Source: Haemophilus haemolyticus_L (GTDB taxonomy: Bacteria > Pseudomonadota > Gammaproteobacteria > Enterobacterales > Pasteurellaceae). From it: a stretch of DNA of 64,000 nucleotides. A model generated the notes under the pieces. The model saw only the letters and a program-made list of their open reading frames with translations. It ran no database searches and had not been told where the DNA came from. Every line of letters starts with the position of its first letter. The first letter of the stretch is position 1. The stretch spans positions 1 to 64,000 of the forward strand of contig NZ_QQGY01000011.1 of assembly GCF_003490595.1 (NCBI RefSeq), read 5' to 3'. The position numbers and the translations under genes were made by a program. Positions 7,199-16,525 of this stretch are shown here, one piece after another.

Positions 7199-8386
7199 AT
7201 GACTGACATTAATACCGTTCTCGCGGAACTAAAGCGTGGTACTGATGAAATCCTTTCAGAAGCGGATTTAATCGAAAAACTGAAAGAAAATCGTCCATTA
7301 AAAGTAAAATTAGGCGCAGATCCAACCGCACCAGATATTCATTTAGGACATACTGTTGTATTAAACAAATTACGTCAATTTCAACAACTCGGTCATGAAG
7401 TCTATTTCTTAATTGGTGATTTCACTGGAATGGTGGGCGATCCATCAGGTAAAAATGCCACGCGTCCTCCACTTAGCCGTGAAGATGTATTGCGTAATGC
7501 TGAAACCTATAAAGAACAAATTTACAAAATTCTCGATCCACAAAAAACTAAAATCGTCTTCAACTCTGAATGGTTAAGCAAACTTGGTACGGAAGGTATG
7601 ATTCGTCTTGCAAGCAACTACACGGTTGCGCGTATGCTTGAACGTGACGACTTCAAAAAACGTTTTGGCAACAATCAACCCATTGCCATTCATGAATTTA
7701 TTTATCCATTACTGCAAGGCTATGATTCTGTTGCATTAGATGCAGATATAGAGCTAGGCGGTACAGATCAAAAATTCAACTTACTTGTTGGTCGTGAATT
7801 ACAAAAATCAGCAGGCAAAAAACCACAGGTTGCGATTACACTCCCATTGCTCGTTGGCTTAGACGGCGAGAAAAAAATGTCCAAATCACTTGGTAACTAT
7901 ATCGGCGTAACAGAAGCACCAAGCGATATGTTTGGTAAAGTGATGTCCATTTCCGATGAACTGATGTGGGATTGGTATAACCTTCTTTCATTCCGTCCAT
8001 TAAGCGAAATTGCACAATTAAAATCGGAAGTAGAAAACGGCAAAAATCCACGTGATGTCAAAATCTTACTAGCAAAAGAATTAATTGCACGTTTCCACAA
8101 CGAAGAGGCAGCAAACACCGCAGAACAAGAATTCATTAATCGTTTCCAAAAAGGCGCGATGCCTGATGAAATGCCTGAATTTACGTTTTCTGGCGAAATT
8201 GGTTTAGCCACTTTATTAAAAGAAGCGGGACTTGTTCCGTCTACTTCAGAAGCAATTCGCTCTGCTCAACAAGGTGGCGTGAAAATCAACGGCGAAAAAG
8301 TAGATAACGTGAAAGACAATGCACCAAAAGGTACAAATGTTTACCAAGTGGGGAAACGAAAATTTGCGCGTGTAACGGTTAAATAA
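7199..8386 (+). CDS. tyrS: Tyrosyl-tRNA synthetase
   Basis: Charges tRNA-Tyr with tyrosine. The 395-residue class I enzyme carries HLGHT at residues 48-52 as its HIGH motif and KMSKS in the EKKMSKSLGNYIGV segment near residue 226. A C-terminal S4 RNA-binding domain occupies about the last 60 residues (VKINGEKVDN). It looks like the TyrRS lineage with an HLGHT motif found in Haemophilus and some Bacillus TyrZ rather than the E. coli TyrS type. AGGAAATAAT precedes the ATG. Confidence 0.95.
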   Translation: MTDINTVLAELKRGTDEILSEADLIEKLKENRPLKVKLGADPTAPDIHLGHTVVLNKLRQFQQLGHEVYFLIGDFTGMVGDPSGKNATRPPLSREDVLRNAETYKEQIYKILDPQKTKIVFNSEWLSKLGTEGMIRLASNYTVARMLERDDFKKRFGNNQPIAIHEFIYPLLQGYDSVALDADIELGGTDQKFNLLVGRELQKSAGKKPQVAITLPLLVGLDGEKKMSKSLGNYIGVTEAPSDMFGKVMSISDELMWDWYNLLSFRPLSEIAQLKSEVENGKNPRDVKILLAKELIARFHNEEAANTAEQEFINRFQKGAMPDEMPEFTFSGEIGLATLLKEAGLVPSTSEAIRSAQQGGVKINGEKVDNVKDNAPKGTNVYQVGKRKFARVTVK

Positions 8387-8412
8387 AGTAGATACAGCTA
8401 AATAAAGTAAAT

Positions 8413-8454
8413 AAAAAAATACCGCACTTTGGCAATAAAAGTGCGGTATTTTTT
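8413..8454. terminator. Bidirectional terminator built from two opposed uptake signal sequences
   Basis: AATACCGCACTTT (8418-8430) pairs with AAAGTGCGGTATT (8438-8450) around a 7-nt loop, with A and T tracts on the two sides. The stem is an inverted pair of Hin-type USS cores between converging tyrS and prs. Confidence 0.85.
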
Positions 8455-8468
8455 ATTGAAGTTTTAAC

Positions 8469-9416
8469 TTAGTTAAACATCGCAGAAATAGATTCTTCGT
8501 TGCTAATGCGACGAATGGCTTCTGCTAGCATGGAAGAAAGCGTAAGCACGCGAACTTTACCGATCGCTCTCATTTCTTCTGATAGTGGAATGGTGTCAGT
8601 CACAACAATTTCATCAATAGCGCCACTAGCTAAATTTTTCGCTGCAGCACCAGAGAATACAGCATGAGTCGCATAAGCAAATACGCGTTTTGCACCACGT
8701 TCTTTTAATGCTTCAGCTGCTTTGCAAAGCGTACCGCCTGTATCGATCATATCATCGACAAGAATACAATCACGACCTGCTACATCACCGATAATATGCA
8801 TTACTTGTGCTACGTTTGCACGTGGACGACGCTTGTCAATAATAGCCATATCAGTATCGTTTAATAATTTAGCTACCGCACGAGCGCGAACAACACCACC
8901 AATATCTGGAGAAACAACAATTGGATTTTCAAGATCAGATTTTTTCAAAATATCATGAATTAAAACAGGAGAACCAAACACATTGTCTACTGGTACATCA
9001 AAGAAGCCTTGGATTTGTTCTGCGTGTAGGTCGCAGGTTAATACGCGGTCAATACCAACAGTTGAAAGTAAATCTGCCACAACTTTAGCGGTAATAGGTA
9101 CACGTGCTGATCGTACGCGACGATCTTGTCGAGCATAACCAAAGTAGGGAACAACAGCCGTGATACGACCTGCAGATGCACGACGTAATGCATCTACCAT
9201 CACAATCAATTCCATCAAGTTATCATTAGTTGGCGCACAAGTTGATTGGATGATAAATACATCCGCACCACGCACATTTTCATTAATTTGAACTTGGATT
9301 TCACCATCACTGAAACGGCCAACAGTGGCATCGCCTAGTGAAATATATAAACGTTCAGAAATATGTTTTGCAAGTTCTGGTGTTGCATTACCCGCGAAGA
9401 GTTTAATGTCAGGCAT
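8469..9416 (-). CDS. prs: Ribose-phosphate pyrophosphokinase (PRPP synthetase)
   Basis: Makes PRPP from ribose 5-phosphate and ATP for purine, pyrimidine, histidine, tryptophan and NAD synthesis. At 315 residues it matches class I bacterial Prs. The PRPP-binding loop is visible as DCILVDDMIDTGGT near residues 213-226. The flexible-loop region YARQDRR near residues 97-103 and the catalytic histidine in TCDLHAEQIQ near residue 131 are also present. It starts one base after the ispE stop codon and belongs to the conserved lolB-ispE-prs operon. Confidence 0.97.
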   Translation of the reverse strand: MPDIKLFAGNATPELAKHISERLYISLGDATVGRFSDGEIQVQINENVRGADVFIIQSTCAPTNDNLMELIVMVDALRRASAGRITAVVPYFGYARQDRRVRSARVPITAKVVADLLSTVGIDRVLTCDLHAEQIQGFFDVPVDNVFGSPVLIHDILKKSDLENPIVVSPDIGGVVRARAVAKLLNDTDMAIIDKRRPRANVAQVMHIIGDVAGRDCILVDDMIDTGGTLCKAAEALKERGAKRVFAYATHAVFSGAAAKNLASGAIDEIVVTDTIPLSEEMRAIGKVRVLTLSSMLAEAIRRISNEESISAMFN

Positions 9417-9417
9417 T

Positions 9418-10359
9418 TTATAAAACCTCAGGTTTAGATTGTCGATGAGTATGAATTGGTGATAGCTGCTTCAACATTGCGTGCAAGGGAGAAACATTGA
9501 GCCCTTTAGCGATAAAGCCAAAAAATTCTTCTGGTTTTTGTCTAAATACCGCTTGTGCTTCCGTTTCATGATCAAATTCAGCAAAAACACATGCTCCCGT
9601 TCCTGTTAATCTTGCCTGCGCATATTGTAGCAACCAGTTTAGCGCTTTTTCAACGTTTGAATAATGATTTATCACAACTTTTTCGCAATCGTTTACATAA
9701 GGTTCACTCAAAAGTTGTTCTAGGGATTTTTTCGGTGTATTACGTGGTAAATTTGGATCTTGAAATATGACAGCCGTCGATATTGAATTATCGGGTTTTA
9801 GTACAACAAACCATTTTTCTGATGGTTCACAATAGGTGATTTTTTCCCCGACACCTTCAGCAAAAGCAGCGTGCCCATGTACAAATATTGGCACATCAGC
9901 GCCTAGTGTTAATCCTAATTTTGCTAGTTCATCAATGGATAAATTCGCTTGCCATAAATAATTTAAAGCGACCAATGCGGTTGCTGCATTGGATGAACCA
10001 CCACCAACACCGCCTCCCATTGGAAGAATTTTATCTAAATGAATATTTGCACCCAATTGGATATTGGCTTTTTCTTGTAAAAGTTTTGCAGCTCGATAAA
10101 TTAGATTATCTTTTGTTTTTAGATTTGGAATTTCTGGCGTTAAAACAATTCGATTATCTTCTTCACGGATACTCATTTCTAACCAATCGCCGAAATCTAA
10201 AAATTGGAAAAGTGTTTGTAATTCATGATAGCCGTTCGGCAATTTTCCGTTGATATAAAGAAATAAATTCAGTTTGGCTGGGCTAGGGAAGCGCAATGGC
10301 TTCCCATTTGATTGTGTTGTATTTTGACAAAGTGCGGTAGAAAATTGATGTGATTTCAT
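9418..10359 (-). CDS. ispE: 4-diphosphocytidyl-2-C-methyl-D-erythritol kinase
   Basis: Phosphorylates CDP-ME in the methylerythritol-phosphate isoprenoid pathway. It is a GHMP kinase: the substrate-binding start SPAKLNLFLYI is near residue 26 and the ATP loop PMGGGVGGGSSNAA near residues 90-103. The start chosen gives MKSHQFS and 313 residues, the usual Haemophilus length. An upstream ATG at 10371 overlaps the lolB stop as TAATG and would add four residues, so translation may begin there by coupling. It is the middle gene of lolB-ispE-prs. Confidence 0.95.
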   Translation of the reverse strand: MKSHQFSTALCQNTTQSNGKPLRFPSPAKLNLFLYINGKLPNGYHELQTLFQFLDFGDWLEMSIREEDNRIVLTPEIPNLKTKDNLIYRAAKLLQEKANIQLGANIHLDKILPMGGGVGGGSSNAATALVALNYLWQANLSIDELAKLGLTLGADVPIFVHGHAAFAEGVGEKITYCEPSEKWFVVLKPDNSISTAVIFQDPNLPRNTPKKSLEQLLSEPYVNDCEKVVINHYSNVEKALNWLLQYAQARLTGTGACVFAEFDHETEAQAVFRQKPEEFFGFIAKGLNVSPLHAMLKQLSPIHTHRQSKPEVL

Positions 10360-10370
10360 TAATGTATTCA

Positions 10371-10991
10371 TTAGTAAATCCACTCATCTACGCGAATTTT
10401 TAGAGTTTGTTTCGTGCTGTCATTTTTTAGCAGAATATTTTCAGGCATCGAATTATTTGAGTGATAAGTGAGATAATCTGCTGTCCATTGAGAACCATCT
10501 ACATGATAAGTAAATGCGCCAAGTAAATGGTTGGTACCGACTTGATAATCTGCATTTATTGCCGGTTGACCTTTTAACCAATAAGCTAAATGCTCTAACG
10601 GCACATCCATTCCAATGATCTCTTGTAATAATAGTTTAGCATTGGCTGCAGATTGTTGATTGCCGTTGTTATCGGAAATTGTCATTCCACTTTGATGCAT
10701 TTGAATCCAAAGGGTAGATTTACTGATTAAAGAATAGAGTTTAAGCGTATAAGATTTTGGATTTTGGTATTGCCATTCAAAGCGGCTAGAAAAACGTTCT
10801 GTAGGACTGATATAACCAATTTGTCCTTTAGCTTGATAGGATTGAATTTTTTGAATCTTTTGTAGATGCTGTTGCCATGTGGCATCCGTTTTATCGATAT
10901 ATTGCACGTTAACTGGACGTTCAGCATCCATCGTACAGGCTGTAAGTATGCTGGTTACAAAAAGTGCGGTGATAAATTTAAACGTTTTCAT
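10371..10991 (-). CDS. lolB: Outer membrane lipoprotein receptor LolB
   Basis: Accepts lipoproteins from periplasmic LolA and inserts them into the outer membrane. The 206-residue precursor begins MKTFKFITALFVTSILTAC. LTAC is a lipobox, so Cys would be lipidated after cleavage, and the next residue Thr is not an inner-membrane retention Asp. The ATG at 10991 is preferred to an in-frame TTG 12 bp upstream. The rest has the LolA/LolB half-barrel pattern with many Trp and Tyr residues. First gene of the operon with ispE and prs. Confidence 0.9.
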   Translation of the reverse strand: MKTFKFITALFVTSILTACTMDAERPVNVQYIDKTDATWQQHLQKIQKIQSYQAKGQIGYISPTERFSSRFEWQYQNPKSYTLKLYSLISKSTLWIQMHQSGMTISDNNGNQQSAANAKLLLQEIIGMDVPLEHLAYWLKGQPAINADYQVGTNHLLGAFTYHVDGSQWTADYLTYHSNNSMPENILLKNDSTKQTLKIRVDEWIY

Positions 10992-11055
10992 ATTATTGAT
11001 CAAGTTAATAAGCTCGCGTATTTTAAGGATTTAGTTTAATTGAGTAAAGTTACTT

Positions 11056-12312
11056 TTATTTATTAATTTTTTGGTAATTCGCTTTTGTTTGTTTAACCGC
11101 TAAGATTCTTCGTTTTGTCAATTCATTTCTGATTTCTTGTTTCTCAAATCCATCTGCAATAACTTGCTGGACATCTACTTCATTTGCTGCGTGTAATAAT
11201 TGATTGATGTAATCTATTTGTGGATAGTCCTTATTTTCAAAACCTGTTCTACCTCGAGTATCAGCTAGACATACTTGTAGAAATTCTTGAAAGCGTTGTG
11301 GTTTTCTCCACACATCAAAACGATTAAACAGCGTTATGACGGTTTCAGCTCGAAGCTCAAAGGCTTTGTGAATATGCGTGTGAAATTCACAAGTCAGTTC
11401 TGCAAGTTCTTGAAAATAACTTGGGACCTTTAAGCGTTTGCACAATGATCTAGTCGGTTTTATGCCAGCTTGTTCATGCCCATAATGATGAGGAAGAATA
11501 TTTTGAGGCGTAAGAGCCTTGCCAAGATCATGACAAATTGCGGCAAAACGGACCGCACTTTTATTTAGGATAGGGTTATTTTCAGTCAAATTAACCGCTT
11601 GTTCTAATACCAACATGCTATGAATAAAACTATCCACTTCTGGATGATGTTTTACTGGATTTGGCACGCCATAAAGGGCATCGATTTCAGGAAATAAAAC
11701 GCTTAATGCGCCTGTTTTATGTAAGGTTTCAAAATAAATTTCAGGATTTTTTTCGTTTAAGGCTTTTTCTGTTTCTAGCCAAACGCGTTCCGCCGTGAGA
11801 TGTTGTAATTCTCCCGATTGTGCAAGTTCTGCCATTAGGGATAGCGTTTCCGATGCGATTTTAAAACCGAGAGAATGATAACGAGCTGCAAAGCGTGCCA
11901 CGCGTAATACTCGTAAAGGATCTTCTGAAAAAGCGGGAGAAATATGGCGTAAAATTCGATTTTCTAAATCTTGTTTTCCGCCATAAGGATCGATAATTTC
12001 ACCGTCTTCGCTTTGAGCCATGGCGTTAATAGTGAGATCTCGTCGAATTAAGTCTTGTTCTAATGTAATTGTTGGGGAGAAATCACAAATAAAGCCTGTA
12101 TATCCTGCGCTAGATTTACGTTCTGTTCGGGCAAGCGCATATTCTTCTTTTGTTTTAGGATTGAGAAAAACCGGAAAATCTTTGCCTACTTGTTGATAAC
12201 CGAGAGAGAGTAGTGTAGCGGGGGTTGCGCCTACTACAATCCAATCACGATCTTTTACTGGTAGGCCCAATAATTGATCGCGAACAGCCCCACCAACCAA
12301 ATAAACTTTCAT
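11056..12312 (-). CDS. cca: Multifunctional CCA tRNA nucleotidyltransferase
   Basis: Adds or repairs the 3' CCA end of tRNAs. The N-terminal nucleotidyltransferase domain opens with YLVGGAVRDQLLG, then DRDWIVVG with its catalytic aspartates. RRDLTINAMA follows near residue 90 and RVARFAARY near residue 137. A C-terminal HD domain is visible as CHDLGKALTP near residue 261; in gamma-proteobacteria it gives 2',3'-cyclic phosphodiesterase and phosphatase activity. 418 residues is normal. The upstream neighbour encodes the YgiM-like protein, as in E. coli. Confidence 0.96.
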   Translation of the reverse strand: MKVYLVGGAVRDQLLGLPVKDRDWIVVGATPATLLSLGYQQVGKDFPVFLNPKTKEEYALARTERKSSAGYTGFICDFSPTITLEQDLIRRDLTINAMAQSEDGEIIDPYGGKQDLENRILRHISPAFSEDPLRVLRVARFAARYHSLGFKIASETLSLMAELAQSGELQHLTAERVWLETEKALNEKNPEIYFETLHKTGALSVLFPEIDALYGVPNPVKHHPEVDSFIHSMLVLEQAVNLTENNPILNKSAVRFAAICHDLGKALTPQNILPHHYGHEQAGIKPTRSLCKRLKVPSYFQELAELTCEFHTHIHKAFELRAETVITLFNRFDVWRKPQRFQEFLQVCLADTRGRTGFENKDYPQIDYINQLLHAANEVDVQQVIADGFEKQEIRNELTKRRILAVKQTKANYQKINK

Positions 12313-12318
12313 TCGTGA

Positions 12319-12930
12319 TTATGCCCAACCATCATGACGGCGACGTTTTGGTAATACATAAGGAATAAGCAAGCCGAAGAGTAAGCCTACACCCAATACT
12401 GAACCGCCATAAATAAACCATTGAATCGCAATTTCTCGTTTACCTGCATCAAGCATCGCTTCTAAATCACGATTTTTATTTTTGGTCATTTCAAGTTCAC
12501 GTTTCAATTGTGAATTTTGTTCTAAAAGATCCGCACTTTGTTGCTCAGCTTGTTTGGTTCGACGTTGCATTTCGACAGTACGTTGTTGCCAATCGCCATC
12601 TAAACGACTAAGTTTTAAAGTTAATTCTTGGACTTGAGCTTTTAATTTTGGATTTTCTTCTTTACTACTTGGCGTGTTGCTTAAGTCTGAATTTAAAATC
12701 CAAGCTTCACGATTTTTATTGTCGCGAATGAGTGTGTATTTGCCTTGACGATCTAATACATTCACCGCTTCTCCAGCTTGAATTGAACCTGCAATTTTAA
12801 ATTGTTCACCGGCACCGCGGCGTAAGAACGTACTGAGATTTTCAGTAACATATTGCGTTTCTGCATGGGCAGTTGCAATACCTGTACCAAGTAATGCGCA
12901 AGATAAAAGAGTATTGTAGATTTTTTTCAT
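12319..12930 (-). CDS. SH3-domain protein with C-terminal membrane anchor (YgiM/HtrG-like)
   Basis: A signal peptide (residues 1-23, ending AHA) leads into a bacterial SH3 domain at about 25-88 (VTENLSTFLRRGAGEQFKIA). A long charged coiled coil follows at about 95-165. A transmembrane segment at about 169-190 ends in a basic tail (PKRRRHDGW). This plan, 203 residues, matches TIGR04211/YgiM-type proteins, which neighbour cca in E. coli too. The role is unknown; the SH3 domain would face the periplasm and may bind peptidoglycan. Confidence 0.8.
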   Translation of the reverse strand: MKKIYNTLLSCALLGTGIATAHAETQYVTENLSTFLRRGAGEQFKIAGSIQAGEAVNVLDRQGKYTLIRDNKNREAWILNSDLSNTPSSKEENPKLKAQVQELTLKLSRLDGDWQQRTVEMQRRTKQAEQQSADLLEQNSQLKRELEMTKNKNRDLEAMLDAGKREIAIQWFIYGGSVLGVGLLFGLLIPYVLPKRRRHDGWA

Positions 12931-12956
12931 GCTTTCTCCTTAAAAATAAAAACAAT

Positions 12957-12986
12957 AAAAGTGCGGCTGAATAAACCGCACTTTTT
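12957..12986. terminator. Terminator from paired uptake-signal cores downstream of pit
   Basis: AAAAGTGCGG (12957-12966) pairs with CCGCACTTTT (12976-12985) around a 9-nt loop. On the minus strand it follows the phosphate transporter gene and is followed by a T-rich stretch. Confidence 0.7.
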
Positions 12987-12997
12987 GTTGCAATAAA

Positions 12998-14260
12998 TTA
13001 ATTAAACACCGCACGCAGTAAATAGAAGATAATAATTGCGAAGAATGCGCCGGCTGGTAAAGTGATTATCCAAGAACTAATGATGTTTCGGATAACCGTT
13101 AAATTGAGTGCCGCGATACCGCGAGCAAAACCGATACCTAAAATTGCTCCAACAAGTGTTTGTGTTGTTGAGATCGGCAAGCCTGTACCAGATGCAACTA
13201 CAACCGTCATCGCAGTGGCAAATTGAGCGGCAAAGCCACGGCTTGGCGTTAAATCGGTGATCCCAGATCCAACAGTCGCCATTACTTTTTGTCCCATAGT
13301 AATTAAGCCTACAGCAATACCTAATGCACCTAGTGGTAAAATCCACCAAGTTAAGGTTCCGCCTGAAACAATTTTACCGCCTTGTTCTACGATTGATACA
13401 ACCGCTGAAAGTGGGCCAATTGCATTGGCTACATCGTTCGAACCATGAGCGAAAGCCATCGCACAAGCTGTTAATAACATTAAAATGCTGAAGACTTTTT
13501 CTACCGCACCAAAAGTCCCTTTGCTTGCAGATTGAGTGAATGTTCTGCTTTTAAAATAGAAGTGGAAAAACAGCATGCCTACAAGGCTAATGACAAGTGA
13601 AATGACCAAAGTTTCTTTATTGGAAAGATTTAAACCAACATGTTTTAAACCTTTTGTCATTGTTACGATACACAGCACAAATACGGTTATCCCCATGTAA
13701 TAAGGACCATATTTTTGTGCATTTTTCAGCGGATGTTCGGTATCAAAAATAAGTTTTTGCGTACTCGCAAAGATTGCATAAGCCAAAATACCCGCGATGA
13801 CAGGCGTGATGAACCAGCTACCAACAATGCTGCCAATATTTGACCAATCTACTGCGCCAGGACCAATCGTAATACAGGCAAATCCAATAATTGCACCGAT
13901 GATAGTGTGAGTACCTGAAACTGGCCATCCCATTTTGGTTGCAATAAATAACCAAGCACCCGATGCAAATAAGGTTGAAAGCATACCTAGAGCTAAAATA
14001 TCTGGCGTATCGACAAATTGCATTGGATCGATTACACCACTTTTAATCGTTTCTGTTACTTCACCACCGGCTAGATAGGCACCAGCTGATTCAAAAATTA
14101 ACGCAATAATAATTGCTTGTTTGGCTGTTACGGTACCAGATCCTACGGATGTTCCCATTGAGTTTGATACATCATTCGCTCCAATTCCGAACGCCATAAA
14201 AAAGCCAAAGGCTGCTGTGATCCACACCAACCAAGAACCATATTGACTAATAATTTCCAT
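12998..14260 (-). CDS. pit: Low-affinity inorganic phosphate transporter (Pit family)
   Basis: Proton- or sodium-coupled phosphate permease. The 420-residue membrane protein has about ten hydrophobic segments and the two PiT signature repeats: GANDVSNSMGTSVG near residues 27-40 and GSNDVANAIGPLSA near residues 273-286. The gene lies 24 bp behind a DUF47 gene, the standard partner in PiT operons. Phosphate rather than sulfate or another anion is assigned from the family and partner. Confidence 0.92.
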   Translation of the reverse strand: MEIISQYGSWLVWITAAFGFFMAFGIGANDVSNSMGTSVGSGTVTAKQAIIIALIFESAGAYLAGGEVTETIKSGVIDPMQFVDTPDILALGMLSTLFASGAWLFIATKMGWPVSGTHTIIGAIIGFACITIGPGAVDWSNIGSIVGSWFITPVIAGILAYAIFASTQKLIFDTEHPLKNAQKYGPYYMGITVFVLCIVTMTKGLKHVGLNLSNKETLVISLVISLVGMLFFHFYFKSRTFTQSASKGTFGAVEKVFSILMLLTACAMAFAHGSNDVANAIGPLSAVVSIVEQGGKIVSGGTLTWWILPLGALGIAVGLITMGQKVMATVGSGITDLTPSRGFAAQFATAMTVVVASGTGLPISTTQTLVGAILGIGFARGIAALNLTVIRNIISSWIITLPAGAFFAIIIFYLLRAVFN

Positions 14261-14284
14261 AGTTTATTTCCTATGTTTTGTTGA

Positions 14285-14965
14285 TTATGAACGCGCGAGC
14301 ATTAATTCTATACGCGAGCCAACACGTTGTGCTTGGTCAGCCAAAACGCCAACCCATTCAATAATTTTATATAAGAACATTACATCAATTGGATTATAAC
14401 GGCTTTCGATGGTGTAAAGCATTTTACGCAATTTGATCTGCATTTGGTCGGTATCATCTTCAATGGCATCAAGTTCTTGAATCATATCATTGACTAATTT
14501 GAGTTCACGGCCTTTAAAACCGGTTTCCAAAAGTTGATCCATTTCTTCGATTACGCGATGTGCTTGATGAATGGCATCTAAACTACGTTTTACGTAATGT
14601 AAGAATTCTTCCTGCATTTCTTCAGGAATACCAAATTGACGCCCAATCATACGGCCTGCAATATCTTTGGCATAATTGGCAAGTTTATCTTGTTGCGTGA
14701 CTAATTCTAAAAGATCAGTACGATCGATAGGTAAGAATAAACCACGTGGCAATTTCAATCGAATTTCACGTTTTAAACTATCTGCCTCGCGTTCACATTG
14801 AGAAATTTCTAAGCGTTTTTCTTCCGCTTGTTCCCAATTCTTTGAGAAAGTAGTTTGAAAAAAAGGAATCAAAAGATCGCTACATTCGGTCACTTTTTCA
14901 GAGTGTTTTTGTAACGGTTTGAGAGGCGAATGGGCAAATAATCCGAGAATATTATTCATTGCCAT
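14285..14965 (-). CDS. DUF47 (PhoU-like) Pit accessory protein
   Basis: A 226-residue soluble, mostly helical protein of the TIGR00153/DUF47 family, related in fold to PhoU. It contains repeated ExxxD acidic helices such as CEREADSLKREIR and ELDAIEDDTDQMQIKLR, which in PhoU-like proteins bind metal clusters. Such proteins are encoded next to Pit transporters and are thought to modulate them. An alternative ATG two codons in (MNNILGLF) is equally possible. It is the first gene of the pair. Confidence 0.85.
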   Translation of the reverse strand: MAMNNILGLFAHSPLKPLQKHSEKVTECSDLLIPFFQTTFSKNWEQAEEKRLEISQCEREADSLKREIRLKLPRGLFLPIDRTDLLELVTQQDKLANYAKDIAGRMIGRQFGIPEEMQEEFLHYVKRSLDAIHQAHRVIEEMDQLLETGFKGRELKLVNDMIQELDAIEDDTDQMQIKLRKMLYTIESRYNPIDVMFLYKIIEWVGVLADQAQRVGSRIELMLARS

Positions 14966-15102
14966 AAGTGATTTACTCCAAATTAAGGGGTTAAAAATTC
15001 GTGCGCATATTACCCGATTTTTATTAATAATTAAATGTATTTTAGGAGGGCATCCCTTTCCTGAAAAGGAAAAGACGAATTTTTCATCTTTTCAATGTAT
15101 CA

Positions 15103-15315
15103 TTAATATTTCTTACAACGCGATGAACCATATTTACTACCGCCAGGCAAACATTCACAGGCTTCACCATCGCGATCTCGATCTAAATGATAAGCATGGT
15201 GGTTTTCATAATAGCGTTGTGCTTCTTCTTGTGTATTAAAATCTGAACAACGAACGCCAGCATGTATAGGTAATGTGATGCTTAGAAGCATATAAAATAG
15301 AAATAATTTTCTCAT
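15103..15315 (-). CDS. Small secreted Excalibur-like calcium-binding protein
   Basis: The 70-residue product has a signal peptide (about residues 1-19, cleaved after IHA). The mature part of about 50 residues contains CSDFNTQEEAQRYYE and DRDRDGEACE, with four cysteines in all. The pattern YxxxxxYHLDRDxDGxACE is the Excalibur/thermonuclease-tail motif, in which the Asp-rich DxDxDG loop resembles an EF-hand and probably binds Ca2+. Function is unknown. It stands alone between the pit unit and the CYTH gene. Confidence 0.7.
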   Translation of the reverse strand: MRKLFLFYMLLSITLPIHAGVRCSDFNTQEEAQRYYENHHAYHLDRDRDGEACECLPGGSKYGSSRCKKY

Positions 15316-15478
15316 AGAGATCCTTCATTAATTAGTTATTTAAAATTAAGTCAAATTATAGCCCTTTATGTTTATTTTACGATGTTTAATTTAAAGGAAT
15401 ATAAATCTATAAAACGCTTGATTTATCTATTTTTATCTGTATATTTGAACAGTTTTAAGTTAAAGGGAGTATAATTTT

Positions 15479-16525
15479 ATGAGTAATGAAATTGAAATTA
15501 AATTAGCTGTATTTGACCAAGCATTTTATGAATTAGAAGAACATTTAAAAAACTTTAGTTGTTTAGCACACAAAAAACAGTTTCTGAGCAATACTTATTA
15601 TGATTATCCTGATCATTTCTTTGCTAAACAAAAGATGGGATTACGTATTCGTCAAGAAGATCAGGAACTTACATTAACGCTTAAAACTAACGGCGAAGTT
15701 GTTGGTGGATTGCATAGTCGCCCAGAATATAATTTACCATTAACTGAAAAAGAAACGCCAACCAATGGCCAATTAAGAGAACTTTATCCTTTTGAACAAT
15801 TACCTGGTTCTACACTACAACCTATTTTCTCCACAGATTTTAACCGCACTTTTTGGTTAGTTGAATTTCAACAATCCAAAATTGAAGTGGCGTTCGATCA
15901 AGGCAAAATTATTGCAGGCGAATCTGAGCAGCCTATTTGTGAAATTGAGTTTGAATTAAAATCTGGCAATGTGCAGGATCTTTTTGATTTTGTAGAAATC
16001 TTGCCTTTCGAAAGAGATATTTATTTTAGTAGCGCAAGTAAAGCGAAGCGGGGTTATTTGTTAGGTTCAAAACAATTTTTGACGGATTGGCTCAATAAAT
16101 GGCGTGATTTCTTAAAAGAAGAACGAGAAGAAAGTGCGGTAGATTTTTGTGCAAAATTTAATACGGTGCTTAAAATGGAACAGAAACTTTTGGAAGAAAC
16201 CTTATCCTTTTCTCCCGCACTTTTTAGCCAAGATTTTATGAAAACAGTGGAGCGAGTAGGGGCATTTTTTAATCTTTATCATTATTATGATGAAAATGGA
16301 AAAATCCTAGAAGCGGTGGCAATAGAGAAACAAAAAGAAACGCTATTACCAGCTTTGTTAGAAAGCAATCAAACAATCTTTGCTGAAATCCGTGATTTAA
16401 TTCGTTTTCATAGTGAAACGAAAGACAATGAAAAAACTATTGCAAAATTGACCGCACTTTTGAAAAGTCGAGTTTATTTTGAGCGAATGATCAAATTAAT
16501 GGAATTATCTTATGACCTAGGGTAG
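15479..16525 (+). CDS. CYTH-domain inorganic triphosphatase with shortened CHAD region
   Basis: Residues 1-200 form a CYTH tunnel domain. It opens with the eponymous EIEIKLA at residues 4-10, then KMGLRIRQEDQELTLTLK and CEIEFELKSG, which supply the Lys, Arg and Glu residues lining the triphosphate tunnel. The E. coli homologue YgiF (433 residues) hydrolyses tripolyphosphate and carries a C-terminal CHAD domain. Here only about 140 residues follow the CYTH part, and the last three codons plus stop (DLG, TAG) lie inside the first unit of the repeat array that follows. The reading frame may thus have acquired its end from the repeat. Confidence 0.8.
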   Translation: MSNEIEIKLAVFDQAFYELEEHLKNFSCLAHKKQFLSNTYYDYPDHFFAKQKMGLRIRQEDQELTLTLKTNGEVVGGLHSRPEYNLPLTEKETPTNGQLRELYPFEQLPGSTLQPIFSTDFNRTFWLVEFQQSKIEVAFDQGKIIAGESEQPICEIEFELKSGNVQDLFDFVEILPFERDIYFSSASKAKRGYLLGSKQFLTDWLNKWRDFLKEEREESAVDFCAKFNTVLKMEQKLLEETLSFSPALFSQDFMKTVERVGAFFNLYHYYDENGKILEAVAIEKQKETLLPALLESNQTIFAEIRDLIRFHSETKDNEKTIAKLTALLKSRVYFERMIKLMELSYDLG

